A program made the position numbers and the translations under genes. This document shows, in pieces, positions 26,990 through 35,920 of a stretch of 64,000 bases of DNA. The DNA comes from Taklimakanibacter lacteus (GTDB lineage Bacteria; Pseudomonadota; Alphaproteobacteria; Rhizobiales; Aestuariivirgaceae): NCBI GenBank assembly GCA_003576695.1, contig QOZQ01000005.1, positions 310,001-374,000 on the forward strand, written 5' to 3'. Position 1 is the stretch's first letter, and every line of letters starts with the position of its first letter. Under the pieces are notes generated by a model. The model had not been told where the DNA came from. It saw nothing but the letters and a program-made list of their open reading frames with translations, and made no database searches.

Positions 26990-27646
26990 TCAGTCTATGA
27001 TCGCGTGGCTCTCGCCGTCGATGCGACTGGCGGCGATGACCGCCTGGGTGCGGCTGCCGACATCGAGCTTCTGCAGTATGGCCGAGACATGGGCCTTGAC
27101 GGTCGCCTCCGACACGCCGAGCTGGAAGGCGATCTGCTTGTTGAGCAATCCCTCCTTCAGCATCATGAGGACACGCATCTGCTGCGGCGTCAGGGTCGCG
27201 ATCCGCTGCGCAAGGGCGTCGCTTTCGCCGTCACGGGCGGAGCCCGGACCCAGGCCCTCAGGCGCCCATATGCCGCCCTGCAGGATGGCGGCTATGGCGC
27301 GGCGCATCTCCTCGACGGCGATCGATTTCGGAATGAAGCCCGAGGCGCCGAGATCGAGCGCCCGGCGAATGACATGGGGCTCGTCGCTGGCCGAGACGAC
27401 GGCGATCGACACCGCGGGATACTGGGCGCGCAGGAACATGAGGCCGGACAGCCCCTGGACGCCCGGCATCTTGAGGTCGAGGAGGACGAGATCGACATCG
27501 CTGTCGCGGTCGAGGCGCTCCGTCACCTGGTCGAGCGTGCCGGCCTCGTCGAGTTTGATGCCCCTGAACGCACCGCTCAGCGCCTGCTTGAGGGCGGCGC
27601 GAAACAGTGGATGGTCATCGACAATGATGACCCGGTAACCTGGCAT
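26990..27646 (-). CDS. NarL/FixJ-type response regulator
   Basis: 218 residues from ATG 27646, with GGGGAGGAG just upstream (a GTG at 27649 is the alternative). The receiver has VDDHPLFRAAL, acceptor Asp in LVLLDLKMPG, and the conserved Lys in GFIPKSIA. The LuxR-type helix-turn-helix follows (LTPQQMRVLMMLKEGLLNKQ). It closely resembles the regulator at 8.3-9.0 kb and the ErdR/AgmR group that controls alcohol or carbon oxidation genes in pseudomonads. It is convergent with the symporter-kinase and divergent from the iminopeptidase. Partnership with that kinase is inferred from position and from the parallel arrangement at 5-9 kb. Confidence 0.87.
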   Translation of the reverse strand: MPGYRVIIVDDHPLFRAALKQALSGAFRGIKLDEAGTLDQVTERLDRDSDVDLVLLDLKMPGVQGLSGLMFLRAQYPAVSIAVVSASDEPHVIRRALDLGASGFIPKSIAVEEMRRAIAAILQGGIWAPEGLGPGSARDGESDALAQRIATLTPQQMRVLMMLKEGLLNKQIAFQLGVSEATVKAHVSAILQKLDVGSRTQAVIAASRIDGESHAIID

Positions 27647-27735
27647 CACTCCTCCCCTTTCATTGGCCAGTTCCGGCTGGCATCTTCTGTTTCCCGCAAT
27701 CCTATCGCTTCACCCCCGAAAGGCCAAGCTTGCCG

Positions 27736-28686
27736 ATGACCGTCGCGCGACCGCTCTACCCCGAAATAGAACCCTACCGGACCGGCCGGCTCAGGGTCTC
27801 CGCCCTGCATGAGATCTACTATGAGGAATGCGGCTCGCCCGCGGGCAAGCCGGTCGTGGTGCTGCATGGCGGGCCGGGCGGTGGCATCGCACCCTTCCTG
27901 CGCCGCTTCCACAACCCGCAAGCCCATCGCATCATCCTGTTCGACCAGCGCGGCTGCGGAAGATCGACGCCCTTCGGCGAGCTCAGGGAGAACACGACCT
28001 GGGACCTGGTCCAGGACATGGAGCGCCTGCGCGACCATTGCGGGGTGGAGCGCTGGCAGGTGCTGGGCGGCTCCTGGGGCTCGACACTGGCGCTCGCTTA
28101 TGCCGAGACCCACCCCGAGCGTGTCAGCGAGCTCATCCTGCGCAGCGTCTTCCTGCTGCGCCAGGCCGAACTCCATTGGTTCTATCAGGAAGGCGCCAGC
28201 TGGATATTCCCCGATGCCTGGGAAGCCTATCTGGCGCCCATTCCCGAAATGGAACAGAACGACATGATCGCCGCCTATCACAAGCGCCTCACGGGCGGCG
28301 ACAACGAGGCGCTCATGACATGCGCGCGCGCATGGAGTGTGTGGGAGAGCACGTGCCTGTCGCTGCTGCCCAATCCGGAGCGCGTCACGCAGGCGGCGGA
28401 TGATCGCTTCGCCTTTGCTTTCGCGCGTATCGAGAACCATTACTTCACACATCGCGGATTCTTCCAGCAGGATGGACAGCTGCTGCTGGCGGCCCATCGT
28501 CTCAAGGACATTCCCGGAGTCATCGTGCAAGGGCGCTACGATGTGGTGACACCGATGCACAGCGCCTGGGCTTTGCACAAAGTTTGGCCATCGGCGCGCC
28601 TCGACATAGTTGACGACGCGGGACATACTGGAACGGAACCCGGTCTTGCCGCTGCGCTCGTTAACGCTACGGATAGGTTTATTTGA
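27736..28686 (+). CDS. pip: Proline iminopeptidase
   Basis: Alpha/beta-hydrolase of peptidase family S33 that removes N-terminal proline from peptides. 316 residues from ATG 27736 (TTG 27730 is an alternative). Landmarks: oxyanion motif HGGPGGG, the DQRGCGRSTP signature of the family, nucleophile elbow GGSWGSTLAL (Ser), WSVWE in the cap, catalytic Asp in GRYDVVTPM and His in DAGHTGTEP. Length and motifs match cytosolic Pip enzymes. It stands alone between a divergent response regulator and the region with a candidate small RNA. Confidence 0.93.
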   Translation: MTVARPLYPEIEPYRTGRLRVSALHEIYYEECGSPAGKPVVVLHGGPGGGIAPFLRRFHNPQAHRIILFDQRGCGRSTPFGELRENTTWDLVQDMERLRDHCGVERWQVLGGSWGSTLALAYAETHPERVSELILRSVFLLRQAELHWFYQEGASWIFPDAWEAYLAPIPEMEQNDMIAAYHKRLTGGDNEALMTCARAWSVWESTCLSLLPNPERVTQAADDRFAFAFARIENHYFTHRGFFQQDGQLLLAAHRLKDIPGVIVQGRYDVVTPMHSAWALHKVWPSARLDIVDDAGHTGTEPGLAAALVNATDRFI

Positions 28687-29020
28687 ACATTCAACCAAAT
28701 GTCCTTGGTCCGGTCGCGAATATGCCCGATGTTTGCCACAGTCTCACCAAGAAGTGACCACGAACGGAGATCAGTCTGCTTGACGATCCAGCGGGGGATC
28801 AATCGGGCTTTTTGTGCCGAGGGGAGCGGGAGTTCTCCTTTGTGATCCTTCGCTTTGAACCAGTTGGCGCGCGCGGCTCCTGTCGCCGTCCCGAGCTTGC
28901 GTGTGCCAAGGACCCGTCCATCCCGTGAGGATGGACGGGTCTCATTTTTTCAGCAGCAGCTTTCGAAACCTCCTATGATGAGCGCGTGTTCGAAGGGTGC
29001 TTCGGGGGCGGATCACAGGC
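28687..29020. other. Intergenic region ending in a strong terminator; candidate small RNA
   Basis: About 330 bases without a convincing gene between the iminopeptidase and a GntR regulator. A perfect terminator (28911-28950) lies 225 bases after the iminopeptidase stop, too far to be its natural end unless the 3' region is long. A weaker GATCC/GGATC hairpin followed by GGGCTTTTTG (about 28788-28815) may be the iminopeptidase terminator, leaving about 100 bases before the strong one. I recognise no 6S, SRP, tmRNA or tRNA signature. Confidence 0.4.
28911..28950 (+). terminator. Rho-independent terminator
   Basis: A perfect 13-base-pair stem (GACCCGTCCATCC at 28911-28923 with 28929-28941), five-base loop, then TCA and six T (28945-28950). 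This is one of the strongest intrinsic terminators in the window and is oriented plus. The transcript it ends is not an obvious protein gene. Confidence 0.92.
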
Positions 29021-29755
29021 ATGCCAAAAGACGAAACGCAGGACAGCGCGGCTTCACTCGGCCTCACGGTACGTCTCTATGACGAGCTTACACGGGCGAT
29101 CCTGGCGGGCGAGCTCCAGCCCGGCGAGAAGCTGAGCGAGCCGGCTATTGCGGCGCAATATGGCGCCAGCCGCGCGCCGGTGCGTGAAGCCATCCGCCGG
29201 TTGCAGGAACGCGGGCTCGTGACTTATGTCGCCAATCAGGGCGTCAGGGTTTCCCAGCCGACGGGCGCCGAATTCCTGGCCCTGCTCGATGTCCGGGAAG
29301 CGCTGGAGGGCATGGCGGCACGGCTCGCCGCCATCAATATGGATGACGACGAGATCAAGGCGCTTGAAGGCCTGGTTGCCGGCCATCGCGGGCAGATCGA
29401 ACGCAACCCGCTCGGCGCCTATCTGCAGGAAGAACCCGATACGGATTTCCACATCCATATCGCCAGGGGCAGCGGCAATCTCATCCTGGCCGAGCTTCTC
29501 TGCGACGAATTCTATCCGCGCCTGCGGCTGTGCCGACGGCTGCACCGGACGGTGCCGGGACGCGGCCACGAAGCGTGGAAGGAGCATCTTCGCATCACCG
29601 ACGCCATCGTGCAGCGCGATGGCGAGCTTGCGGAGATCCTCATGCGCCGCCATATCCGCGCCGCCAAGGTGGCGCTGCAGACGGCACTGGCCGCCGCCGC
29701 AGCCGCCACGCCGGTGAGGAAGCGGTCCGCGGCGCGATCCAAAGTCCTCAGTTGA
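29021..29755 (+). CDS. GntR/FCD-family transcriptional regulator
   Basis: 244 residues from ATG 29021. N-terminal winged helix (VRLYDELTRAILAGELQPGE, then APVREAIRRLQERGLV) and C-terminal FCD domain with the metal-site pattern D-x-x-x-H (TDFHIHIARGSGN) and a later histidine in the RRHI helix. FCD regulators generally respond to small carboxylic acids. It is convergent with the tct-prp operon, whose last gene ends about 40 bases away, and is the natural regulator for it. The paired TGTCGACACT sites upstream of that operon have the GTnnAC core common for this family (inference). Confidence 0.87.
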   Translation: MPKDETQDSAASLGLTVRLYDELTRAILAGELQPGEKLSEPAIAAQYGASRAPVREAIRRLQERGLVTYVANQGVRVSQPTGAEFLALLDVREALEGMAARLAAINMDDDEIKALEGLVAGHRGQIERNPLGAYLQEEPDTDFHIHIARGSGNLILAELLCDEFYPRLRLCRRLHRTVPGRGHEAWKEHLRITDAIVQRDGELAEILMRRHIRAAKVALQTALAAAAAATPVRKRSAARSKVLS

Positions 29756-29797
29756 TCATCAGAGATCATCATCCAAGGCGTGACGGCCACATCGCCA

Positions 29798-31303
29798 TCA
29801 CGCCTTGGACTCCTGCTGCACTGCCCCACGGAATTTCGTCATGATCATCGGCAGGAAGAACACCAGGACCGCGATGACGAGAAACGACGCCGCGATCGGG
29901 GTGCCGACAAGGACGCTCCAGTCGCCCTGGCTCACGGCCAGAGCGCGACGGAGCTGGATTTCGGCCTGGGGCCCGAGAATGAGACCGATCAACGCCGGTG
30001 CTATGGGAAAGTCGTAGACGCGCGCCACATAGCCGATGAGGCCCAGGCCGCACATCAGCAGCAGATCCATCCAGGATGTCGAGAGTCCCCAGACGCCGAC
30101 CAAAGCGAAGACGACGATCCCGCCATAGATATAGGGCCGCGGAATGAGCAGCAGCCTCACCCAGATGCCGACAAGCGGCAGATTGAGCACCAGCAGGATG
30201 ATGTTGCCGACGAAGAGCGAGGCGATGAGGCCCCACAGAAGATCGGGATTGGTGGCGAAGAGCAGCGGCCCGGGCTGCAGGCCATAATTCTGGAAGGCGG
30301 CGAGGAGCACAGCGGCTGTCGCGGTCGAGGGCAGGCCGAGCGTCAGCAGCGGCACCAATATGCCGGCGGCGGCGGCATTGTTCGCGGCCTCCGGCCCCGC
30401 CACGCCCTCGATGGCGCCGTGGCCGAATTCCTCGGGCCGCGCGCTGAGGCGCCGCTCCACCGTATAGGAGAGGAAGGTCGGAATCTCGGTGCCGCCTGCC
30501 GGCAACGAGCCGATGGGAAAGCCGATCAGCGCGCCGCGCAACCATGGCTTCCAGGAGCGCCTCCAGTCCTCGCGCGTCATCCACGCGCCGCCGGACAGCG
30601 GATAGACGACCGCCGCCCTGCGCGACTGCCGGCTCGCCACATAAAGCGTCTCGCCAATGGCGAAGAGGGCGACCAGCACGACGGTGAAGGAGACCCCGTC
30701 GAGCAATTCCAATGTGCCGAAAACCATCCGTGACTGGCCGGTCTGGGTGTCGATGCCGATCGTGCCCAGGGCAAGGCCGCAGAAAAGCGCGGTGAAGCCC
30801 CTGATGCGCGATGATCCCATCACCACGGCGACCGAGGTGAAGGAGAGGATCATCAGGGCGAAATAGTCCTCCGGCCCAAAAATGAAAGCCAGCTCGGCGA
30901 TGGCCGGCGCCAGGAAGGTCAAGGCCAGCGTGCCGATGGTGCCGGCCACGAAGGAGCCGACCGCCGCCGTCGCCAAAGCCGCGGCGCCGCGACCGTTGCG
31001 CGCCATGCGGCTGCCTTCGATGGCGGTCATCACCGAACCGCTCTCGCCCGGCATATTGAGCAGGATCGAGGTGGTGGAGCCGCCATAGAGGGCGCCATAG
31101 AGAATGCCGGCGAACATGATGAAGGCGGATTCAGGCGCCACCTGCGCGGTTACGGGCAGGAGCAGCGCGATGGTGAGCGCCGGCCCGATGCCCGGCAGCA
31201 CGCCGACCGCGGTGCCGAGGATGCAGCCGACCAGCGCCCAGAACAGATTGATCGGCTGGAGGGCGACGGCAAATCCGCCAAGCAGCTGGTGCAGGACGTC
31301 CAT
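29798..31303 (-). CDS. tctA: Tripartite tricarboxylate transporter large permease, TctA
   Basis: 501-residue inner-membrane subunit with about 12 helices. The start is ATG 31303 ([20 protein letters not shown]), two bases from the tctB stop. Family motifs: [20 protein letters not shown] near the N-terminus, [20 protein letters not shown], and the matching second-half [12 protein letters not shown] and [20 protein letters not shown]. Works with TctB and the periplasmic TctC to import tri- or dicarboxylates using the proton or sodium gradient. Last gene of the prpD-prpB-tctC-tctB-tctA operon. Confidence 0.95.
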   Translation of the reverse strand: MDVLHQLLGGFAVALQPINLFWALVGCILGTAVGVLPGIGPALTIALLLPVTAQVAPESAFIMFAGILYGALYGGSTTSILLNMPGESGSVMTAIEGSRMARNGRGAAALATAAVGSFVAGTIGTLALTFLAPAIAELAFIFGPEDYFALMILSFTSVAVVMGSSRIRGFTALFCGLALGTIGIDTQTGQSRMVFGTLELLDGVSFTVVLVALFAIGETLYVASRQSRRAAVVYPLSGGAWMTREDWRRSWKPWLRGALIGFPIGSLPAGGTEIPTFLSYTVERRLSARPEEFGHGAIEGVAGPEAANNAAAAGILVPLLTLGLPSTATAAVLLAAFQNYGLQPGPLLFATNPDLLWGLIASLFVGNIILLVLNLPLVGIWVRLLLIPRPYIYGGIVVFALVGVWGLSTSWMDLLLMCGLGLIGYVARVYDFPIAPALIGLILGPQAEIQLRRALAVSQGDWSVLVGTPIAASFLVIAVLVFFLPMIMTKFRGAVQQESKA

Positions 31304-31305
31304 GG

Positions 31306-31812
31306 CTACCACCCCGCCACGGGCAGGAAGGGCCCAAGCTCGATGCCGAGCAGCGAGAAACCATACCAGGAGGCGGCGCCGATCACCGCGCCGATGGCGA
31401 GATCGAGAAGCGTGCGGCGCGAGCCGAAGGCGTGGGTCACCAAAGCGAAGGCGAAGATCGCGGTGAGCGGAAAGCCCAGCATCCTGATCGTCGCCAGCGG
31501 AACGGCAATGCCGGCAAGGGCCAGGAGAAAGGCCGGCCGGGACGGCGGCGCGGCGGCATCGGCGCCTTCTTCCTCCTGCGGCATGAAGGGCACACCGCGC
31601 AGCGCCTGGAGGATCAGCAGCATGCCGAGGATGGCAAGGCCTGCCCCCACCATCCGGATCATGGCTGCAGGCCCGAGGCCGATGAAGTTCGTCGTCGAAG
31701 CGATGCCTTGCGCGCCGTGGAGCCAGAGCAGGCCCATGGCGAAGACCGCAGCACCCAGCCACCAGGGGCGCGCCGCAACCGCTTTATCCTTGCGCCGATC
31801 GGATGACGGCAT
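31306..31812 (-). CDS. tctB: Tripartite tricarboxylate transporter small subunit, TctB
   Basis: 168 residues with four predicted membrane helices ([39 protein letters not shown]; two more in the C-terminal half), the TctB layout. I chose ATG 31812; the frame extends further but the added residues are basic and atypical. It lies between tctC and tctA. TctB is poorly conserved, so the call rests on topology, length and position. Confidence 0.88.
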   Translation of the reverse strand: MPSSDRRKDKAVAARPWWLGAAVFAMGLLWLHGAQGIASTTNFIGLGPAAMIRMVGAGLAILGMLLILQALRGVPFMPQEEEGADAAAPPSRPAFLLALAGIAVPLATIRMLGFPLTAIFAFALVTHAFGSRRTLLDLAIGAVIGAASWYGFSLLGIELGPFLPVAGW

Positions 31813-31873
31813 GACATCCCCTCCTCGAATCCGCCGGGTGGCGGCGCGGAAGCGCCGCCACCCGAAGCTCAGC

Positions 31874-32824
31874 CTATTTGAGAATGCCGACTTCCTTGAG
31901 CGCGGTGGTCCAGCGCGCATCTTCCGACTTCAGGAAGGCCACGAAATCGTCGCCCGGGAGATAGGCGTCCTCCCAGCCATGGGTCTTGAGGGTCGCCTTC
32001 CAGGCGTCGCTCTCATGCAGCTTCTGGAACCGGTCGAGCCATGTCTTGCGTCCCTCGGCACTCAGTCCCGGGGCTCCGACGAAGCCGCGCCAGTTGCCGA
32101 TCTCGATCGGGATGCCCGTTTCCTTGAGGGTCGGCACATCGAGCCCTTCCACCCGGGCGGGGCCGGTCACCGCAATGATGCGGATGCGGCCGGAAGCGGC
32201 GAAATCGCGGAATTCCGAGGCGCCCGATATGGCGGCCTTGATCTTGCCGCCGCCCAGCGAGGCGAGGATCTCGCCGCCGGAGAAGGAGACGAAGTTGATC
32301 TTGTCGACCGGGGCGCCTGCCTCCTTGGCGAGGAGCGCCAGGAGAATGTGGTCGACACCGCCGGCCGAGCCGCCGCCGACCGACAGGGCGCCCGGATCCT
32401 CTTTGAGCGCCGCGAGGAAATCCTGCGGCGTCTTGATATCCGAATCGGCGGGAACGGCAATGGCATTGTATTCATTGGTCATCCGCACCAGGGGCGTGGT
32501 GTCGGCGAGCGAAACCGGCGTCTTGTTGCTGATGATGCCGCCCACCATGATGACGCCGGTGACCAGCAGCGCATTGTCGTCGCCCTGCGCGGTGCGCACG
32601 AATTCCGCCAGGCCGATCGTGCCGGCGGCACCGCCCTTGTTGGTGAACGACACGCCGTCCGTGAAGACGCCCGACTTGTTGAAGGCGGCCATGGTCTCGC
32701 GGCCGGCGCCGTCCCAGCCGCCGCCGGGATTGGCCGGTATCAGGACTTTCGCCGGCTCGGCCGCGGCGATGCCCGCGCTGAAAGCGAGGGCGAGAATGCC
32801 GGTCAGAAAAGATCTCTTGCGCAT
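31874..32824 (-). CDS. tctC: Tripartite tricarboxylate transporter substrate-binding protein, TctC
   Basis: 316-residue periplasmic binding protein with a Sec signal (MRKRSFLTGILALAFSAGIA, cleavage near AAA-EP). The mature start KVLIPANPGGGWDGAGRETM is the Bug/TctC signature, and VGGGSAGGVDHILLALLAKE forms the ligand-carboxylate loop. It delivers substrate to TctAB. Bug-family proteins bind citrate, tricarballylate, glutarate or aromatic acids. The adjacent prpB/prpD-like genes make a methylcitrate- or citrate-like ligand most likely (inference). GAGGAA lies upstream of the ATG. Confidence 0.93.
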   Translation of the reverse strand: MRKRSFLTGILALAFSAGIAAAEPAKVLIPANPGGGWDGAGRETMAAFNKSGVFTDGVSFTNKGGAAGTIGLAEFVRTAQGDDNALLVTGVIMVGGIISNKTPVSLADTTPLVRMTNEYNAIAVPADSDIKTPQDFLAALKEDPGALSVGGGSAGGVDHILLALLAKEAGAPVDKINFVSFSGGEILASLGGGKIKAAISGASEFRDFAASGRIRIIAVTGPARVEGLDVPTLKETGIPIEIGNWRGFVGAPGLSAEGRKTWLDRFQKLHESDAWKATLKTHGWEDAYLPGDDFVAFLKSEDARWTTALKEVGILK

Positions 32825-32917
32825 GGTTTCCTCATCTTTTGTTCTGGTTTGCCGCCTTTGGACCGTCCTAGGCTGGTCATTTTGTTGCCGCGCCGGGCGC
32901 GGAGCAGGTGAAGCCTG

Positions 32918-33850
32918 TCAGCTGCCGGGCTCGCGCAGCGGCATGCCTTCGGGGGTAATGGTGGCGACGATCGAGGCATCGAGCGCCTCGTAATCGGCAA
33001 GCCCGATGGCGGCGTAGAGCTCGGCGCGCGTCTGCATCTGATCGACCATCGCCTGGGTTCCACCGTCGCGGGCAAGCGCCGCATAGAGCCTTTCCTGAGC
33101 CCGGTTGGCGACACGCAACGACGAGACGGGCCAGATCACCATGCGATAGCCCATCGTCTCGAATTCAGCGGCGGTGAAGAAGGGTGTGCGGCCGAACTCG
33201 GTCATGTTGGCCAAGAGCGGCACGCCCGGCATGCGGCGCGCGAATTCACGGAACATCTCGGCGTTGGTGAGCGCTTCGGGGAAGATCGCATCGGCGCCGG
33301 CCTCGAGATAGAGCCTGGCCCGCGCCACCGCGCCGTCGAGACCTTCGCTCGCGGCAGCGTCGGTGCGGGCGATGACATAGAGATGCCGGCGGGCGCGCAG
33401 GGCGGCTGCGACCTTGGCCGCCATTTCCCGCGGGTCGGCCAGCTTCTTGTCATTGAGATGCCCGCATTTCTTCGGCAGAAGCTGGTCCTCGATCTGGACC
33501 GCGGCAGCGCCTGCATCCTCGAAGACGCGCACCATATGCATCACGTTGAGCGCTTCGCCATAGCCGGTGTCGCCATCGACGAGGACCGGCAGGCCGCTCG
33601 CCCGCACCACCTGGCGGACGAAGAAGGCGACCTCGTCCACCGTGATGATGCCGAGGTCGGGCAGGCCCATCGATGCCGTCATCGCAGCACCCGACAGATA
33701 GATCGCTTCGAAGCCGGCCGCCTTCGCCTGCAATGCCGCCATGCCATTATGCGCGCCGGGGATGCGCAGGATGCCGCCCGCCTCGACCAGCGCGCGGAAA
33801 CGCTGGCCGGCAGGCTGCGCGGGGAAATCCTGTCCGAGGAGATACGGCAT
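32918..33850 (-). CDS. prpB: PrpB-like methylisocitrate lyase family enzyme
   Basis: 310 residues from ATG 33850 (MPYLLGQDFP). Member of the isocitrate lyase/PEP mutase superfamily: substrate loop GAHNGMAALQAKAAGFEAIY, metal-binding DGDTGYGE, catalytic-loop cysteine in KKCGHL, and IARTDAAAS. The KKCGH cysteine marks it as a true C-C lyase rather than a phosphonate mutase. Methylisocitrate lyase (to pyruvate and succinate) fits the PrpD-like neighbour; 2,3-dimethylmalate lyase or a related activity cannot be excluded. Ten bases separate it from prpD. No methylcitrate synthase (prpC) is in the window. Confidence 0.82.
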   Translation of the reverse strand: MPYLLGQDFPAQPAGQRFRALVEAGGILRIPGAHNGMAALQAKAAGFEAIYLSGAAMTASMGLPDLGIITVDEVAFFVRQVVRASGLPVLVDGDTGYGEALNVMHMVRVFEDAGAAAVQIEDQLLPKKCGHLNDKKLADPREMAAKVAAALRARRHLYVIARTDAAASEGLDGAVARARLYLEAGADAIFPEALTNAEMFREFARRMPGVPLLANMTEFGRTPFFTAAEFETMGYRMVIWPVSSLRVANRAQERLYAALARDGGTQAMVDQMQTRAELYAAIGLADYEALDASIVATITPEGMPLREPGS

Positions 33851-33860
33851 GGCGTTCCTC

Positions 33861-35312
33861 TCAACCCGCATAGAGATCGACATAGTCATTGACGGCCATC
33901 GCCTCGAGCCGCTGCTGGTCGAGCGAAACATCGAGGATCCGCCGCTGCCGCTTGTCGACGAAGCGGCGCGCGAGATTGGCGCGGAACTTGGCTTCGAGCA
34001 GCGGAATGCCCTCGCCGCGCCGGCGCTTGTGGCCAATGGGATATTCGACCATGAGCTCGGGCAGCACGGTGCCGTCCTGCAAGGTCACGGTCATCGCGTT
34101 GGAGATCGAGCGCTTGTCGGGGTCGTGATAGTCGCGGGTGAAAGCGGGCTCTTCCACGCATTCGATTTTGGCGCGCAAGGCATCGATGCGCGGATCGGCG
34201 GCCACCGCGTCCTCATAGTCGGCGGCGGTGAGGCGGCCGAAGATCAGGGGGACGGCAACCATATACTGGATCGTGTGATCGCGGTCGGCCGGGTTGTGAA
34301 GCGGCCCGCGCTTGTCGATGATGCGGATGCAGGCCTCATGCGTGCGGATGCGGACCTTGGCGATGTCGGCGGCGCTGCGTCCCATCTGCCTGAGCCGGCC
34401 ATGGATGGCCATGGCCGCCTCGACCGCGGTCTGGGCATGGAACTCGGCCGGATAGGAGATCTTGAACAGCACATTCTCCATGACATAGGACCCGTAGGGT
34501 CTTTGGAACCGGAAAGGCTGGCCACGGAAGGAAACGTCGTAGAAGCCCCAGGTCCTGGCGCTGAGGGCCGAGGGATATCCCATCTCGCCGGTCTGAGCGA
34601 TGAGCGCCAGGCGTACCGCGCGGCTCGTCGCATCGCCTGCCGCCCAGCTCTTGCGCGAGCCGGCATTGGGCGCATGACGGTAGGTGCGCAGCGCCTGCCC
34701 GTCGACGAAAGCGAGCGACAGGGCATTGACGATCTCCTCGCGGCCTAGGCCGAGAAGCCCCGACACCACCGCCGTCGATGCGACCTTGACGAGGATCACA
34801 TGGTCGATGCCGACCTTGTTGAAGGAATTCTCGAGCGCCAGGCAGCCCTGGATCTCATGGGCCTTGATCATCGCGGTGAGCACGTCGCGCATGGTCAAAG
34901 CCGGCCGGCCCGCCGCAAGGGCGGTGCGGGACAGCCAGTCCGCGACGGCAAGGATGCCGCCCAGATTGTCGGAAGGATGTCCCCATTCCGCGGCAAGCCA
35001 GCAGTCATTGAAGTCGAGCCAGCGGATCATCGTGCCGATGTTGAAGGCGGCATGAACGGGATCGAGCTGGTAAGGCGTTCCCGGCACGCGGGCGCCATTC
35101 GGCACCGTTGTGCCGGCGACGACCGGCCCCAGAAGCTTGGTGCAGGCCGGATAATCGAGCGCCTCGAGGCCACAGCCCAGCGTGTCGAGGAGGCAATTGC
35201 GAGCCGTCTCATAAGCGAGGCTGCTGTCGATGCGATAGTTCAGGACATAGTCGGCAATGTCCACGAGCACGCCATCGGGCGCCGGTCGCTCATTGTTGTT
35301 CGGGCTGGTCAC
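33861..35312 (-). CDS. prpD: MmgE/PrpD-family 2-methylcitrate dehydratase
   Basis: 483 residues from GTG 35312, the same length as well-known PrpD; GTG 35348 gives 495 but has no visible ribosome site. Landmarks: [34 protein letters not shown], the conserved [20 protein letters not shown], and [18 protein letters not shown]. PrpD dehydrates 2-methylcitrate to methylaconitate without an iron-sulphur cluster. First gene of the operon with prpB and tctCBA. The lack of prpC suggests that exogenous methylcitrate-like acids, imported by Tct, are the substrates (inference). Confidence 0.85.
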   Translation of the reverse strand: MTSPNNNERPAPDGVLVDIADYVLNYRIDSSLAYETARNCLLDTLGCGLEALDYPACTKLLGPVVAGTTVPNGARVPGTPYQLDPVHAAFNIGTMIRWLDFNDCWLAAEWGHPSDNLGGILAVADWLSRTALAAGRPALTMRDVLTAMIKAHEIQGCLALENSFNKVGIDHVILVKVASTAVVSGLLGLGREEIVNALSLAFVDGQALRTYRHAPNAGSRKSWAAGDATSRAVRLALIAQTGEMGYPSALSARTWGFYDVSFRGQPFRFQRPYGSYVMENVLFKISYPAEFHAQTAVEAAMAIHGRLRQMGRSAADIAKVRIRTHEACIRIIDKRGPLHNPADRDHTIQYMVAVPLIFGRLTAADYEDAVAADPRIDALRAKIECVEEPAFTRDYHDPDKRSISNAMTVTLQDGTVLPELMVEYPIGHKRRRGEGIPLLEAKFRANLARRFVDKRQRRILDVSLDQQRLEAMAVNDYVDLYAG

Positions 35313-35339
35313 GCGTTCCCCATCTAGCCGACTGGATTT

Positions 35340-35412
35340 TGTCGACACTATAGGGGATTATTGCGGAATTTCTATCGAAATATCCAAAGAATACTCGAAT
35401 TATGTCGACACT
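35340..35412. promoter_or_regulatory. Two direct repeats of TGTCGACACT upstream of prpD
   Basis: Identical 10-base copies at 35340-35349 and 35403-35412, 63 bases apart, close to six helical turns. Each contains the palindrome TGTCGACA, with the GTnnAC core used by many FCD-type GntR regulators. They flank the likely promoter region of the prpD operon; the second copy overlaps the stop of the convergent-side small gene. Confidence 0.5.
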
Positions 35413-35819
35413 CAGAGGGACGTACCATTCTTGGTCTTGCCGTCCATCTCGCGGGCAAAGTCGAGGAAGCGGTCGAACATCTTGCCGAAGATGTCCATCA
35501 TGCGGTCGACTTCCTGGTCGCTCGGCAGCTTGGTAGGCCCGGCCCCCTTCTCCAGCTCGGCGATACGCGCCTTCAGGCTCTCATTCTCGGCGCGGAGCCG
35601 GGCGAGTTCCGCAGCCGCATCAAGGCCGTCATCCTTGATCGTCTGACATTCCCACACGCCCGCCTTGGCGGAGCAAAGCGCCATGACACCGGTCTCGGAA
35701 TCAAGCCGGAGAAAGCCCTGCTCCACTTTTTCGAGCACATAGCGGCCGGTGATCTCAACAGCACCGGCCCCTGAAAAAGTAGCCAGGACCGTCGCAAGGA
35801 AGATGAATTGGCGCAGCAT
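35412..35819 (-). CDS. Small exported coiled-coil protein, unknown function
   Basis: 135 residues. The N-terminus MLRQFIFLATVLATFSGAGA is a Sec signal; a short domain (VEITGRYVLEKVEQGFLRLD) with two cysteines (MALCS, WECQT) is followed by a coiled coil (AAELARLRAENESLKARIAE) and a charged C-terminal helix. The two cysteines could form a disulfide in the periplasm. It looks like a single-gene unit divergent from rmuC. I do not recognise a characterised family; similar short proteins are common in rhizobia. Confidence 0.75.
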   Translation of the reverse strand: MLRQFIFLATVLATFSGAGAVEITGRYVLEKVEQGFLRLDSETGVMALCSAKAGVWECQTIKDDGLDAAAELARLRAENESLKARIAELEKGAGPTKLPSDQEVDRMMDIFGKMFDRFLDFAREMDGKTKNGTSL

Positions 35820-35920
35820 GGCAGACCTCCATGGCCTTACCTTACAGCAAAAGCTGCCGTCTTTATGACGAGACCGTTCTTGTTTTGTATTTCGGGGCGC
35901 GAATCGTCTAGGATGCGGCG

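Noticed and set aside
28536-28802. 88-codon minus-strand frame over the iminopeptidase 3' end
   Set aside because: Half antisense to pip, with no ribosome site and no family resemblance.
28687-29020. 6S, SRP, tmRNA or tRNA gene in this gap
   Set aside because: None of the characteristic sequences or cloverleaf arms could be found by eye; only an unclassified candidate small RNA remains.
33741-34748. 335-codon open frame opposite prpD
   Set aside because: Shadow frame; the minus strand carries clear PrpD motifs throughout.
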